Shown here piece after piece: positions 38,858 to 48,461 of a DNA stretch of 51,280 nt. The notes beneath the pieces are model-generated. The model did not search any database, was not told the DNA's origin, and saw only the letters and a program-made list of their open reading frames with translations. This DNA is from Gemmataceae bacterium (GTDB lineage: Bacteria > Planctomycetota > Planctomycetia > Gemmatales > Gemmataceae), in contig JANWVV010000034.1 in assembly GCA_025055795.1 (NCBI GenBank), positions 1 to 51,280 of the forward strand. Direction: 5' to 3'. Within the stretch, counting starts at the first letter, position 1. Every line of letters starts with the position of its first letter. Both the position numbers and the translations under genes were made by a program.

Positions 38858-39147
38858 CAGACCTCCACCCTTTGCAAACAGGACCACCTCCCATCCGGCG
38901 TACTGAAGTCTGGGTTATGTGGCCTGTTTTTCTGACGGACCTTTCGGGCGACGCAACTCAGGTGTCTCACCACACAGCCGATGTGGCGATGCATGGTTAC
39001 GGACAATTTAGTTTGGTTTGGTGTCCCGAAGCGGACAGCAGGCCGGTTTTATTGCTTGTCTGATTTCAGGTCTGATCATACCGTGAAGCTTGCCTGGTTG
39101 AGTGAGCTTTCGAGCACCACGGCATCGCAACAGCGGGGGGAATTGCC

Positions 39148-40209
39148 ATGGCAGACGTCATGCGTTTCTGCATTGTCGGGTGTGGCATGATTGCCCGGTT
39201 TCACGCCCGGGCCTTGCAGGAGATCCCACAAGCCCGCATTACCGCTCTGGTCAGTCGGAATCTGCACAATGCCCAGCAGTTGATTGCTGAGACAGGTCTG
39301 CCCCCGTGTCCAACTTATACCCAACTGGAGGAAGCGCTGGCGCGAGAGCCGATCGACGCGGTGATTGTTACCACTGCCAGCGGTGCCCATCGGGAGCCGG
39401 CATTGGCGGCTGCGGCCGCGGGTAAACACGTAGTAGTGGAAAAACCCCTGGAAATCACCCCAGAACGCTGCCAGGAAATCATCGACGCCTGCGACCGGGC
39501 CGGTGTCCAGCTTTGTACCATCTTTCCCTCTCGCTTCGGCGATGCCAATCAGGCGCTCAAACAAGCGGTGGAGGCCGGCAGGTTCGGTCGCTTGACTCTG
39601 GCCGAAACCACCTGCAAATGGTGGCGCTCGCAGCAGTACTATGACGAAGGCGGATGGAAAGGAACCCGACGCTGGGACGGCGGCGGTGCCCTGATGAACC
39701 AGGCCATCCACAACGTCGACCTGCTCCTGTGGCTGATGGGACCGGTGGAACAGGTCTGCGGCTTCACCGCCACACTGGCCCATCAACGCATCGAGGTGGA
39801 GGATACCGCGGTCGCCATTGTGCGTTTCCGTAATGGAGCCTTAGGTGTTATCCAGGCTGCCACCAGTGTTCATCCGGGTTACCCCAAAACCATCGCCGTT
39901 CATGGTGACCGCGGTTCTGCCGTAATTGAGCAGGACGACGTGCTCCGCTGGGATTTCACCCCGGAAACCGAAGCCGATCGGCAAATCAAGGCACGCTTTG
40001 CCGTCAAGGTAGGTGCCAGCGGCGGAGCCGCCGATCCTAAGGCGATCAGCCATGAAGGGCATCGCCGGCAACTAGCCGATTTCATTCAGGCCGTTCGTAC
40101 CGGTCAGCGTCCCCTGGTCGATGGCCGTGAGGGCAAACGTGCCGTCGAATTGATCTGCGCCATCTACGAAAGTCAGGCCACCGGCCGCATCGTCCACTTC
40201 CCCACCTGA
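39148..40209 (+). CDS. Gfo/Idh/MocA family NAD(P)-dependent oxidoreductase
   Basis: The 353-residue product has an N-terminal Rossmann domain with FCIVGCGMIARFHARAL, the family's VVEKPLEITPE (the EKP catalytic motif), and the C-terminal alpha/beta domain with GGGALMNQAIHNVDLLLWLMGPVEQV, where the conserved His in QAIHNVD is expected to act in catalysis. These enzymes oxidise or reduce sugars, inositols and related compounds. No Tat signal is present, unlike many planctomycete relatives, so it is cytoplasmic. The ATG at 39148 is preceded by a GGGGGGA purine run. Neighbours give no substrate clue. Confidence 0.93.
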   Translation: MADVMRFCIVGCGMIARFHARALQEIPQARITALVSRNLHNAQQLIAETGLPPCPTYTQLEEALAREPIDAVIVTTASGAHREPALAAAAAGKHVVVEKPLEITPERCQEIIDACDRAGVQLCTIFPSRFGDANQALKQAVEAGRFGRLTLAETTCKWWRSQQYYDEGGWKGTRRWDGGGALMNQAIHNVDLLLWLMGPVEQVCGFTATLAHQRIEVEDTAVAIVRFRNGALGVIQAATSVHPGYPKTIAVHGDRGSAVIEQDDVLRWDFTPETEADRQIKARFAVKVGASGGAADPKAISHEGHRRQLADFIQAVRTGQRPLVDGREGKRAVELICAIYESQATGRIVHFPT

Positions 40210-40563
40210 TTTTCCTTTTGTGCATACCAGGTCGCTGCAGGCAGCAAGCGGCTTTGCTTTTTGGTCAAAGCCTGTTGGCGGTTCTTCCTGGTTCCCCAGT
40301 GCAGCATTGGTCTATCTGAGGGGCAGCACACTCTCTCAGGGCGGGGCATGGCCCGCTGGCAAGTTGCCCGGATGGGTCAGCGGGCAGGTTCTGTTTTCTT
40401 ACGACAGTTATAAGGTAAAATAGGATCGGGACGCAGAGGACGGGGCCAGAACCACGTAGTAAGCCAATGCACATTACCGCCCCGCCACTTTAACAAACGG
40501 GGACGGTACACCAGGAACAGCCAGGAGAACGAGGCAGACCGGTACTCCTGGAGGGTAGCAGGC
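40210..40563. other. intergenic region upstream of the Ser/Thr kinase
   Basis: 354 bp without a convincing gene. It holds the kinase promoter region; GGAGGG at 40549-40554 is the kinase ribosome binding site. Confidence 0.4.
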
Positions 40564-42552
40564 ATGCTCGTGGGGCAGACGATTGGTTCAGGAGCATATC
40601 GCTTCGAAATCGAGGCCGAGTTAGGAAGCGGCGCGATGGGCATGGTCTATCGCGCCCGTTTCTACATGGATGGCAAAGTTATTCCCGTGGCCCTGAAAAT
40701 GGTTTCGCTCGGCCTGCTGGGCAACGAGCACGCCCTGGCCCGCTTCGAACGCGAAGCCAACATCCTCAAGCAATTACGTCACCCCAACATTGTGCGGCTA
40801 TATGCCTCGGGGCAGTATCGCAAAATGCCCTTCATCGCCATGGAGTTCATCGATGGCGAGTCGCTGGACCGTATTTTGAGCCGCCGCGGCCGGCTCACCT
40901 GGGAAGAAGTGGTCAGCTACGGCAAACAATTATGCGCCGCCCTGCAACACGCCCACGACAAGGGGATCATCCACCGGGACCTTAAACCGTCCAACATCAT
41001 GCTGACCCGTGAGGGGGTCCTCAAACTAACAGACTTCGGTATTGCTAAGGACATCGACGTCACCGCCCTGACCGCTGCCAATAGTACCATCGGCACCGCC
41101 GCGTACATGTCGCCGGAGCAGTGTAAAGGAGACCGTAACCTGACCCACAAGTCCGATCTGTATTCGCTGGGCGTGGTCTTCTTCGAGTTGCTGACCGGCC
41201 GCAAGCCATTCCGGGCAGAAACCACCATGGACATGTTCCTCAAGCACGTGCAGGAGGAGCCACCCCGTCCCAGCCGCCTGACGGTCGAGGTCCCCCCCAA
41301 GCTGGAAACCCTCATCCTACAGTTGATGGCCAAGGACAAGGATGACCGGCCTACGGATGCTGCTTGGGTCGCCCGCATGCTCGAAGAGATCGAACAAGAC
41401 GCCCTGGCCCTGCGCAGTGCTGGCGAAGCCTTGCTCCATTCGCGGAATCTGGATAAACCACGCCATGCCGATGGTTCCCGCCTGACCGAGGAAGACCGTG
41501 AAGCCTTGCGGGCCCTGCGCGGCAAGAAAACCCGCAAGAAGAAGCGGACCGCTGACCTCCCCTGGTGGGAACGCCCCATCGTCCGTGCCGCGGCACTGCT
41601 GGCCGGACTACTCCTGCTGGTCGGACTGGCCGCGTGGGCTCTCAAACCCCCGTCTGCTGAACGCCTGTATGCGGCTGTTCAGAACGTAACCGAGGCTGAG
41701 CAACGGTTAGAAGCGGCCCGGGCCTACCTCAAACGCTACGGCCACACCTCCGAAGACGAACGCACCCGCGAGGTGGCCGCTATCTTCCGACAGTTGATCG
41801 TCCGGGAACGGGACCGGGTGCTGCACAACCGCTTTGCCCGGAACATGACCAGCCCCATCGAAAACGACGACCCGGATGCCTACAAACTGGCCTGGAAAGC
41901 CCTGGAATTGGAAAAAACCGGTAGCCTTGCTCTGGCCGAAGATACCTGGAAACAATTGCTTGAACGTTTCCGCGAGGAGGCAGAGCTGCCTTTTACCCTC
42001 GACGATACCGTTTTGACCAGGGCGCGTTGGGGCTGGCTGGCCCAGTTCCATCTGCATACGCTGCACAAAGTCAAGGAAGAACTCCAACGTCTCCGCAAAC
42101 AGATTGAGGACATCCGGGAATTCGAACGTCCCTTCCCCGCAGACCTGAACCAGCCCGAAACCCTGGCCCTATGGGCCTTGCGACTGGAAACCTTTGGCGA
42201 TCGCGATAAAGCCCTCCGCTTCTGGACCCAGTTGTACGACCGCACGGAAAAAGACCCCGACCTGCGTACCTGGAATCTGCTGGCTGGCGAACGCAAACAA
42301 CGCCTCAAGGCCGCCGCTTCCGCCAGCATCGATCCCATCAAACACCGCCTCACCCTCCTGGAGGAGCAGTTGCACAAGGCCCGCCTACTCGCCCAAGCTC
42401 TCCAGCCGGATGACCCCGCTATCAAACGCAAACGGGCGGACGTCCGTATCCTTTGCCGCGATATCGTCGATCTGTACACCGACGAAGAAGAACGCGGCAT
42501 CCAGCAACTGGTCAAAGAAGCACAAACCCTGCTGCAGAAAATGACGGATTAA
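40564..42552 (+). CDS. transmembrane Ser/Thr protein kinase (PknB-type)
   Basis: The 662-residue product is a Hanks-type kinase. The catalytic domain shows the Gly loop GSGAMG (21-26), Lys45 in VALKMV, Glu64, the catalytic loop HRDLKPSN (137-144), DFG (157-159), and SPE (183-185). A basic juxtamembrane patch (GKKTRKKKRTA) precedes one membrane helix (about 339-360). The remaining 300 residues are outside, highly charged and helical, with no PASTA, WD40 or TPR signature, and could form a coiled coil. All catalytic residues are intact. The start at 40564 has GGAGGG upstream. The ligand is unknown. hemL follows 275 bp downstream. Confidence 0.95.
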   Translation: MLVGQTIGSGAYRFEIEAELGSGAMGMVYRARFYMDGKVIPVALKMVSLGLLGNEHALARFEREANILKQLRHPNIVRLYASGQYRKMPFIAMEFIDGESLDRILSRRGRLTWEEVVSYGKQLCAALQHAHDKGIIHRDLKPSNIMLTREGVLKLTDFGIAKDIDVTALTAANSTIGTAAYMSPEQCKGDRNLTHKSDLYSLGVVFFELLTGRKPFRAETTMDMFLKHVQEEPPRPSRLTVEVPPKLETLILQLMAKDKDDRPTDAAWVARMLEEIEQDALALRSAGEALLHSRNLDKPRHADGSRLTEEDREALRALRGKKTRKKKRTADLPWWERPIVRAAALLAGLLLLVGLAAWALKPPSAERLYAAVQNVTEAEQRLEAARAYLKRYGHTSEDERTREVAAIFRQLIVRERDRVLHNRFARNMTSPIENDDPDAYKLAWKALELEKTGSLALAEDTWKQLLERFREEAELPFTLDDTVLTRARWGWLAQFHLHTLHKVKEELQRLRKQIEDIREFERPFPADLNQPETLALWALRLETFGDRDKALRFWTQLYDRTEKDPDLRTWNLLAGERKQRLKAAASASIDPIKHRLTLLEEQLHKARLLAQALQPDDPAIKRKRADVRILCRDIVDLYTDEEERGIQQLVKEAQTLLQKMTD

Positions 42553-42826
42553 ACGTTGTCGAGTGCTCATTTCCCTGGCAGTATGGTTGAACCGGGTATT
42601 CTCGTGTGTCCCCGCGACGTTTCAGAAGGACACGGCCAAACCCGGTTCAGGTCTACCCCTTTTCGGCTCAAGCCGGAGGTGATTGCTTCCAGCAAGCGGT
42701 ATCCGCATAACAATTTTTCAGGGAGGCACACCGATGCTGGAAGCAGCAGAGCCTGGTAGCGATCGGCCAACCCGTCCGTCCGGCTCCGTTGACCACCATT
42801 ATCCGAAAACAGTATGAGGACACCTC

Positions 42827-44119
42827 ATGCGTGAACGTCCCCGCAGTGCGGCGGCCTTTGCTCGGGCCCAACGTAGCATTCCGGGAGGGGTCAACAGCCC
42901 CGCCCGTGCCTTCGGAGCGGTTGGCGGCCAGCCCCTCTTCATTGCCCGGGGCGACGGCCCCTATCTGTATGACCTGGACGGGCAGCGGTACCTGGATTAC
43001 GTCGGCTCCTGGGGTCCCCTCATTCTGGGCCATTGTCACCCGGCTGTCGTTGAGGCCGTGACGGTGGCCCTCCACAACGGTTCCACCTTCGGTGCCCCCT
43101 GCGAATTGGAAACCGAACTGGCTGAAATGGTGGTTGCCGCCTTTCCGTCCATTGAGATGGTGCGTTTCGTCTCTAGTGGTACGGAGGCGGCCATGAGTGC
43201 CATCCGCTTGGCCCGTGGCTTCACCGGTCGCTCCACCATCATCAAGTTTGCCGGTTGCTACCATGGTCACGTCGATGCCTTGCTGGTCGCCGCTGGCTCC
43301 AGTGCCACAACCCACGGCGTACCCAGCAGTCCGGGCGTGCCGGCAGGATGTACCCAGGATACCCTTGTTCTGGAATACAACGATTGCCAGGCTCTCCGGG
43401 ATGTCTTCCGGCAACGCGGGGACGAAATTGCGGCGGTCATCGTCGAGCCCGTGGCAGGCAACATGGGACTGGTTGAACCAACGGCCGAGTTCCGGCAGGA
43501 ATTACGTCGCCTTACCCTGCATTACGGTGCCGTCCTGATCTATGACGAGGTTATGACCGGTTTCCGCCTGGCCTATGGAGGTGCCCAGGAACTGTATGAC
43601 GAGGCTGCTGATCTGACCATTCTCGGCAAGATCCTCGGAGGGGGTTTTCCCGTCGGTGCCTACGGGGGCCGCCGTGACATCATGCGTCAGGTCATGCCCG
43701 CCGGCCCAGTGTTCCAGGCCGGCACCCTCTCGGGCAATCCCGTGGCCATGGCCGCGGGCATCGCCACCCTGCGACAACTGCAACTGCACCCCCCTTACCG
43801 CTATCTCGAGACCCTGGGACGGGAACTGCAGCACGGCCTGCAACGGGCCCTCGACGCCGCCCACATCCCCGGACACGTCCAACGCGTCGGCAGTATGTGG
43901 ACCCTCTTTTTCACTCACCAGCCCGTCACCAACTATACCACCGCCCGTCAGGCGGACACCCAACGCTTCGCCCGCTTCTTCTGGGAAATGATGGACCGGG
44001 GGATCTACCTCCCCTGCAGTCAGTTTGAAGCGGCCTTTCTCAGTGCCGCCATGACCCCCGAACACATCCACCAGACCCTCGACGCTGCCCAGCAAGCCTT
44101 GCAAGCCCTGCGGCCATGA
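42827..44119 (+). CDS. hemL: glutamate-1-semialdehyde 2,1-aminomutase
   Basis: The 430-residue product converts glutamate-1-semialdehyde to 5-aminolevulinate, the last step of the C5 route to haem and other tetrapyrroles. It is a fold-type I PLP enzyme: the cofactor lysine is K268 in LTILGKILGGGFPVGAYGG, with Asp240 in LIYDEVMTGFR, and FVSSGTEAAMSAIRLAR and CYHGHVDALL in the N-terminal half. Length is typical. The start at 42827 has TGAGGA six nucleotides upstream. No other hem gene is nearby. The organism would need HemA (glutamyl-tRNA reductase) elsewhere. Confidence 0.96.
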   Translation: MRERPRSAAAFARAQRSIPGGVNSPARAFGAVGGQPLFIARGDGPYLYDLDGQRYLDYVGSWGPLILGHCHPAVVEAVTVALHNGSTFGAPCELETELAEMVVAAFPSIEMVRFVSSGTEAAMSAIRLARGFTGRSTIIKFAGCYHGHVDALLVAAGSSATTHGVPSSPGVPAGCTQDTLVLEYNDCQALRDVFRQRGDEIAAVIVEPVAGNMGLVEPTAEFRQELRRLTLHYGAVLIYDEVMTGFRLAYGGAQELYDEAADLTILGKILGGGFPVGAYGGRRDIMRQVMPAGPVFQAGTLSGNPVAMAAGIATLRQLQLHPPYRYLETLGRELQHGLQRALDAAHIPGHVQRVGSMWTLFFTHQPVTNYTTARQADTQRFARFFWEMMDRGIYLPCSQFEAAFLSAAMTPEHIHQTLDAAQQALQALRP

Positions 44120-45874
44120 CCGGCCCTTGCCCTTGCCATCAATTCGTTGTCCTTGCCCCCCGCAAGAATCATTCTCCGTGCAATTCCCTCCGCCTCACTC
44201 TGCTTCTTCCTCCCTTATGCCCAAGAACAGGAGGCATAGCATAAGTCACCGCTCACGGATCGTCTGACAAAAAGCCTTTGCCCTTGCCAGAGCCGGTGTT
44301 TAAGGGCCACGGTCACTTGAATTCTCCATACGACTAGCCTGCGCCGCAGCAGGGACTGCCCCCACTGTCCACCCTTCAGAACAAGCGGAAAAAGCTAATC
44401 ATGAAGACCTACGCAATTGTTGTCATTCAGAAACTGGGCGATCACCCTTGGCTGAGGCAATGGCTCGAACCTCAACCGTTAGTCACCTTTGCTTACGTCG
44501 GAGTTCGTCATTTGTCGCCACCTCCTTCCTGATACTGTTGGATAAGTGTCTACGTACATTCCACCCTCTGAGCTGCCACCGTTCTCCACTGCCAATTTGT
44601 ACTTTGGAACACTTAATATAAATATGAATAATAAATTTTGATAAGTCAAGTGAAAGCGAATGCATTCATGAGGTATGTTGTTGGTGACAGGGAACTGATT
44701 GACGACGAAACATGAGTAAGTGCATCGCCTTTCATGGGCTTTACACGAAGGCAAAGTTGCCAGGAGGCCAACGCACAATTTTTTTCATGGGCATTCGCTT
44801 GACATTCCGACAAATTGAGTTATTTTGTATATCAAGTATTCAAAAAATCAGTTACAAGGTTTTGGTGGCATCGCTTTGCGGGGGGAAACTTGGACCCGCC
44901 TGGCAGGGGTTGGAACTGCCCAGAGGTCAAGGAAAGAGTGTAATGGTCCCGCCGTGAAGGTGTGACTGATGGGATGAGCAGGGGAAGGACCCAGGTGGAG
45001 AAGCGAACAAGGAACCGAAGTGGCTTTGCTAGCAGCCAAGTCAGCAGACGCATGGCCTCATCATGTAAGTGAGAGCGGTTCTTCTACTACAGTGGGCTCC
45101 TCGTGCACCTTGAGCAGTAAGAGAAGACGATTTGTGACCATAGACAGGCTTTTAGTTATCAAAAGTTTGTATAGGGTTCGGGGCGAGTGGGCAGCGGGAC
45201 GGTGCCGCAAACGATACTGGGCTTCCGCGGTCAAAAGACAATGGGGTGGAACTATCGATACAACCGCTCCATCCCGATGGTGTCGGTGCTTTGAGGACAA
45301 GGTGGCTGGAAAAGGAGGGTTGGTACAATCGGAACAATCGTTTTGCCCGGTCCTTGGGGCCGGAAGGGTTAGACATAAAGGCGGGGTCGTCCCCAAGTCG
45401 CCGGGGGAGCGGGAACGATCAAGGGGAACGGATAGGGCGGATGCCCCGTGGGCCGATGGTCGGCCCCGGGCGTAGCCAACAGGTTCCCTACCTTTCCTAG
45501 AATCCGCCGGACCAGGAGATGGGTGGCGACTGCCAGCTTTTGCCAAAGGTGTGAAAGTTTGGCGGTTGCTCTGGTCGAAACACACTCTAGAGATTGCGGC
45601 AATGGGTATCCGGCCACGAGCCACCGCAGTTTCCCCAGCTTGTGCTCAGGCAGGGCCGGGGTGGGCGGTGGGGCACCGCGATCAACTGATGGGGTGTGGT
45701 GGCGGGGAAACGGGAGCCGAAGTTCTCACCCGGGCGATCCTGCAAGCCTGCAGGGCGATTCGAGCGCTGATTGTTCCCGGGGAGGGAACGTAGGATGGGT
45801 AGGGGCGATGCCGGTAAGCGGTTTAACCGCTTCCCCAGCCGATTCCGCATTGGAAGCCAACGGAGTGCTTCGCG
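44120..45874. other. large gene-free region
   Basis: This 1,755-bp stretch is the longest without a gene. Frames on both strands are low-complexity, Arg/Ser/Pro-rich or overlapping, and none shows a domain. The middle (about 44560-44850) is A/T-rich and contains a promoter-like site (listed separately). From about 44880 to 45800 the DNA is G-rich on the + strand. It could encode an RNA, but I could not match RNase P, tmRNA or SRP RNA signatures. Confidence 0.4.
44799..44826 (+). promoter_or_regulatory. possible sigma-70-type promoter in a gene-free region
   Basis: TTGACA at 44799-44804 is followed after 16 bp by TATTTT (44821-44826). The nearest downstream gene on this strand starts about 1 kb away (45875), so the site either drives a long leader or an unrecognised RNA, or is a chance match in A/T-rich DNA. 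Confidence 0.35.
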
Positions 45875-46450
45875 ATGAAAAAGGTCTTCACCACTGGTCA
45901 AGTGGCCAAGATTTGTAAAGTGGCCCCGCGGACGGTCTCCAAATGGTTCGACTCCGGACGCCTTAAAGGCTATCGCATTCCCGGAAGTCAGGATCGCCGC
46001 ATCCCCCGCGAAAACCTCATCCGCTTCCTCAAAGAGCACGGCATGCCCTTGGGGGAGTTGGAAGAAGAAGAATGGCACAAAATATTGCTGATTGGCACCG
46101 AAAGCCTGTTCAATCAGCGGATCCGCGAACTGTTGCCGGAAAGTCAGGATTACCGCTTCGAGATTGCCAATAGCGGGTTTGAAGCCGGGATCCTGGCCGG
46201 CAGCTTCCACCCCGACACGATCATTATCGATCTGGCTTTAGGTCGCAGCGAGGCCATCCAGATCGTCAGCAACCTCCGCAAGGATGATGCCTACGCTTCC
46301 ACCCTAATCATTGGTCTGGCCAGCGAAGACGAAGCCGCCCCGGAACAACTGCTACAATACGGCTTCAACGACGTCTTCAAAAAGCCCTTCGACATCGCCC
46401 TTTTGAGCGAAAAGATCAAAACAGTGGCCCAGGCCAAACGGGAAGACTGA
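45875..46450 (+). CDS. helix-turn-helix protein with degenerate receiver domain
   Basis: The 191-residue product joins a MerR/excisionase-type helix-turn-helix (KKVFTTGQVAKICKVAPRTV, then SKWFDSGRLKGYRIPGSQDR) to a receiver-like domain. In the receiver, the phosphoacceptor-position Asp is present (TIIIDLAL) and the conserved Lys is present (FKKPFD), but the N-terminal acidic pair normally after strand 1 is replaced by ILLIGTES, and the Thr/Ser position reads GLAS. Phosphorylation is therefore doubtful. This architecture is typical of planctomycetes, with unknown targets. GGAG lies about 12 nt before the ATG. An intrinsic terminator follows directly (46493-46562). Confidence 0.88.
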   Translation: MKKVFTTGQVAKICKVAPRTVSKWFDSGRLKGYRIPGSQDRRIPRENLIRFLKEHGMPLGELEEEEWHKILLIGTESLFNQRIRELLPESQDYRFEIANSGFEAGILAGSFHPDTIIIDLALGRSEAIQIVSNLRKDDAYASTLIIGLASEDEAAPEQLLQYGFNDVFKKPFDIALLSEKIKTVAQAKRED

Positions 46451-46492
46451 ATCCCCCGAGCAGTATCAGGCTCTGTACCATCGGCAGTCTCA

Positions 46493-46562
46493 AGCCGGTA
46501 TTGTACTGGTAGCAGGTTTAACTCCGCTTAGCTGCTGGTACAATACCGGCTGTGTCATTTTT
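46493..46562 (+). terminator. intrinsic terminator after the HTH/receiver gene
   Basis: A perfect 14-bp inverted repeat, AGCCGGTATTGTAC (46493-46506) with GTACAATACCGGCT (46538-46551), is extended inside by AGCAG/CTGCT pairing and followed by a T5 tract (46558-46562). It lies 43 bp past the HTH/receiver stop codon and also shields the downstream oxidoreductase gene. Confidence 0.75.
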
Positions 46563-46625
46563 CTAAATGACTAGCAAGCGCCCCAAAGCGATACAACGGG
46601 ATAAACCCCTCCAGGTGCTGAAGGA

Positions 46626-48332
46626 ATGAATCGGCGGGCCTTTTTGTCAGCGTGGGCGGTCACCCCCTTGGTTCGTTGGCTGCCGGCCTTTGGGCAGCCG
46701 GGAGAACGCAACGCTCGGGAATTACGCGGTGACATTGCGATCATTGGAGCGGGTGTCGGCGGGATCGCCTGTGCCTTGGCCGCGGCACGTCGCGGACTAC
46801 GCGTTTTACTGACCGAACAATACGATTGGATCGGGGGCCAGCTCACTGCCCAAGCGGTGCCGCCGGATGAACATCGTTGGATCGAGGAACATGGGAGCAC
46901 TCACACCTATCGTCAGTTCCGCACCCAAGTGCGGGACTATTACCGGCGACACTATCCGTTGCAGGCGGCCGCGGCCAAATATGAACGGTTGAATCCGGGA
47001 CAGGGGACTGTGTCGCGGTTGTGTCACGAGCCGCGGGTCGCCTTGGCCGTATTGCTGCAAATGCTTGCCCCTTACCTGGCAGCCGGCCGGATTACCCTGA
47101 TCCAGCCATTCCAACCGCGACGGGTCGAGACGGACGGCGACCGCGTGCGGGCGGTGGAGGGGATGACCCGCCTGCGCGATCGTTTAGTCTTGCAAGCGCC
47201 TTACATTATCGATGCCACGGAAACAGGCGAACTGCTGCCGCTGGCAAGAGTGGAGTACGTCACCGGCGCGGAATCGCAACGGGAAACCCGCGAACTGCAC
47301 GCGCCTCTCGATGCCCAGCCCCATAACCATCAGGCCTGCACCGTCTGCTTTGCGCTTGATTACGAGCCCGGCACGGACCACCGGCTCGAGGAGCCACCCA
47401 ATTACCGCTTCTGGCGGGACTACGTTCCTATGCTGACGCCCCCCTGGCCGGGCAAACTGCTGTCCTGGAACATGTCCGACCCGCGTACTCTCAAACCGCG
47501 GGCGGTTACTTTCGATCCGACAGGGGCCGGGGCCAAAGGCGCACTCAATCTGTGGATCTATCGCCGTATCCTGTTCGCCGGCCATTTCACCCCGGCTAGC
47601 GGTATTCGCGACATTACCCTGGTCAACTGGCCGCAAAACGATTACTGGCTGGGTAATCTCTACGATGTACCCCCGGCCGATGCCCAACGCCATCTGATGG
47701 AAGCGTACCAGTTGAGCCTGGCCCTGGTCTACTGGCTGCAGACGGAAGCACCACGTCCCGACGGCGGCCAAGGCTGGCGTGGCCTGCGTGTGCGCCCCGA
47801 TGTGGTGGGCACGGAGCATGGCCTGGCCATGGCTCCTTACATCCGGGAAAGCCGACGCATCCGTGCTGTTTTCACCGTTAGCGAACAACACGTCGGCGTA
47901 GAGGCCCGTTCTCGCCTGCTTGGCAAAAAGCCCGGTGAATTCACCGCCGAAAAATTCCCCGACAGCGTGGGTACCGGCTGCTACCGTATCGACCTGCACC
48001 CCTCCACCGGCGGCAACAACTACATCGACGTCAGTGCTTTGCCCTTTCAAATCCCCCTGGGGGCCCTGATACCTATTCGTGTGGAGAACCTGTTACCTGC
48101 CTGCAAGAATATTGGCACCACCCACATTACCAACGGCTGCTACCGCCTTCATCCCGTGGAGTGGTCGATTGGCGAGGCCGTGGGAGAATTGGTGGCCTTC
48201 TGCCTGGACCGTAAACGCCTCCCCCGCCAGGTGCGCAAAGACCCACAACTACTCCAGGACTTGCAGAAGCAATTGAGCGACGCCGGCGTCGATCTGGACT
48301 GGCCTGACGCCATCGCTTCGCAGATCGTCTAG
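46626..48332 (+). CDS. FAD-dependent oxidoreductase with signal peptide
   Basis: The 568-residue product has an N-terminal RR-containing signal-like segment (NRRAFLSAWAVTPLVRWLPA) and then a FAD/NAD-binding Rossmann motif DIAIIGAGVGGIACALAAARRG (GAGVGG at 41-46), followed by EQYDWIGGQLTAQAVPPDEH, the pattern of a large planctomycete/Bacteroidetes FAD-dependent group (COG0644/FAD_oxidored type). The C-terminus has the second nucleotide-contact region IPLGALIPIRVENLLPACKNIGTTHITNG. The twin-arginine-like N-terminus fits export with bound FAD, though RR-A-F-L is a minimal motif. No ribosome binding site stands out (AGGAA at 46620-46624 is very close). Substrate is unknown. Confidence 0.88.
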   Translation: MNRRAFLSAWAVTPLVRWLPAFGQPGERNARELRGDIAIIGAGVGGIACALAAARRGLRVLLTEQYDWIGGQLTAQAVPPDEHRWIEEHGSTHTYRQFRTQVRDYYRRHYPLQAAAAKYERLNPGQGTVSRLCHEPRVALAVLLQMLAPYLAAGRITLIQPFQPRRVETDGDRVRAVEGMTRLRDRLVLQAPYIIDATETGELLPLARVEYVTGAESQRETRELHAPLDAQPHNHQACTVCFALDYEPGTDHRLEEPPNYRFWRDYVPMLTPPWPGKLLSWNMSDPRTLKPRAVTFDPTGAGAKGALNLWIYRRILFAGHFTPASGIRDITLVNWPQNDYWLGNLYDVPPADAQRHLMEAYQLSLALVYWLQTEAPRPDGGQGWRGLRVRPDVVGTEHGLAMAPYIRESRRIRAVFTVSEQHVGVEARSRLLGKKPGEFTAEKFPDSVGTGCYRIDLHPSTGGNNYIDVSALPFQIPLGALIPIRVENLLPACKNIGTTHITNGCYRLHPVEWSIGEAVGELVAFCLDRKRLPRQVRKDPQLLQDLQKQLSDAGVDLDWPDAIASQIV

Positions 48333-48461
48333 ATTCACGTCTCGAAATGACTTCCGGCTCCTCCACAGGGTTGGTACCCCGCGATCTCAGCGAAAACACT
48401 ATCTGCGTCCAAAGCCTCACCGATTGAACCCAAAACTATCCCAGGAACCGACCACATAAGC

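Noticed and set aside
45061..45624. 187-codon open frame on the - strand in the gene-free region
   Set aside because: Its product is Arg/Pro/Ser/His-rich with no hydrophobic core pattern, overlaps other open frames of similar quality, and has no convincing ribosome binding site.
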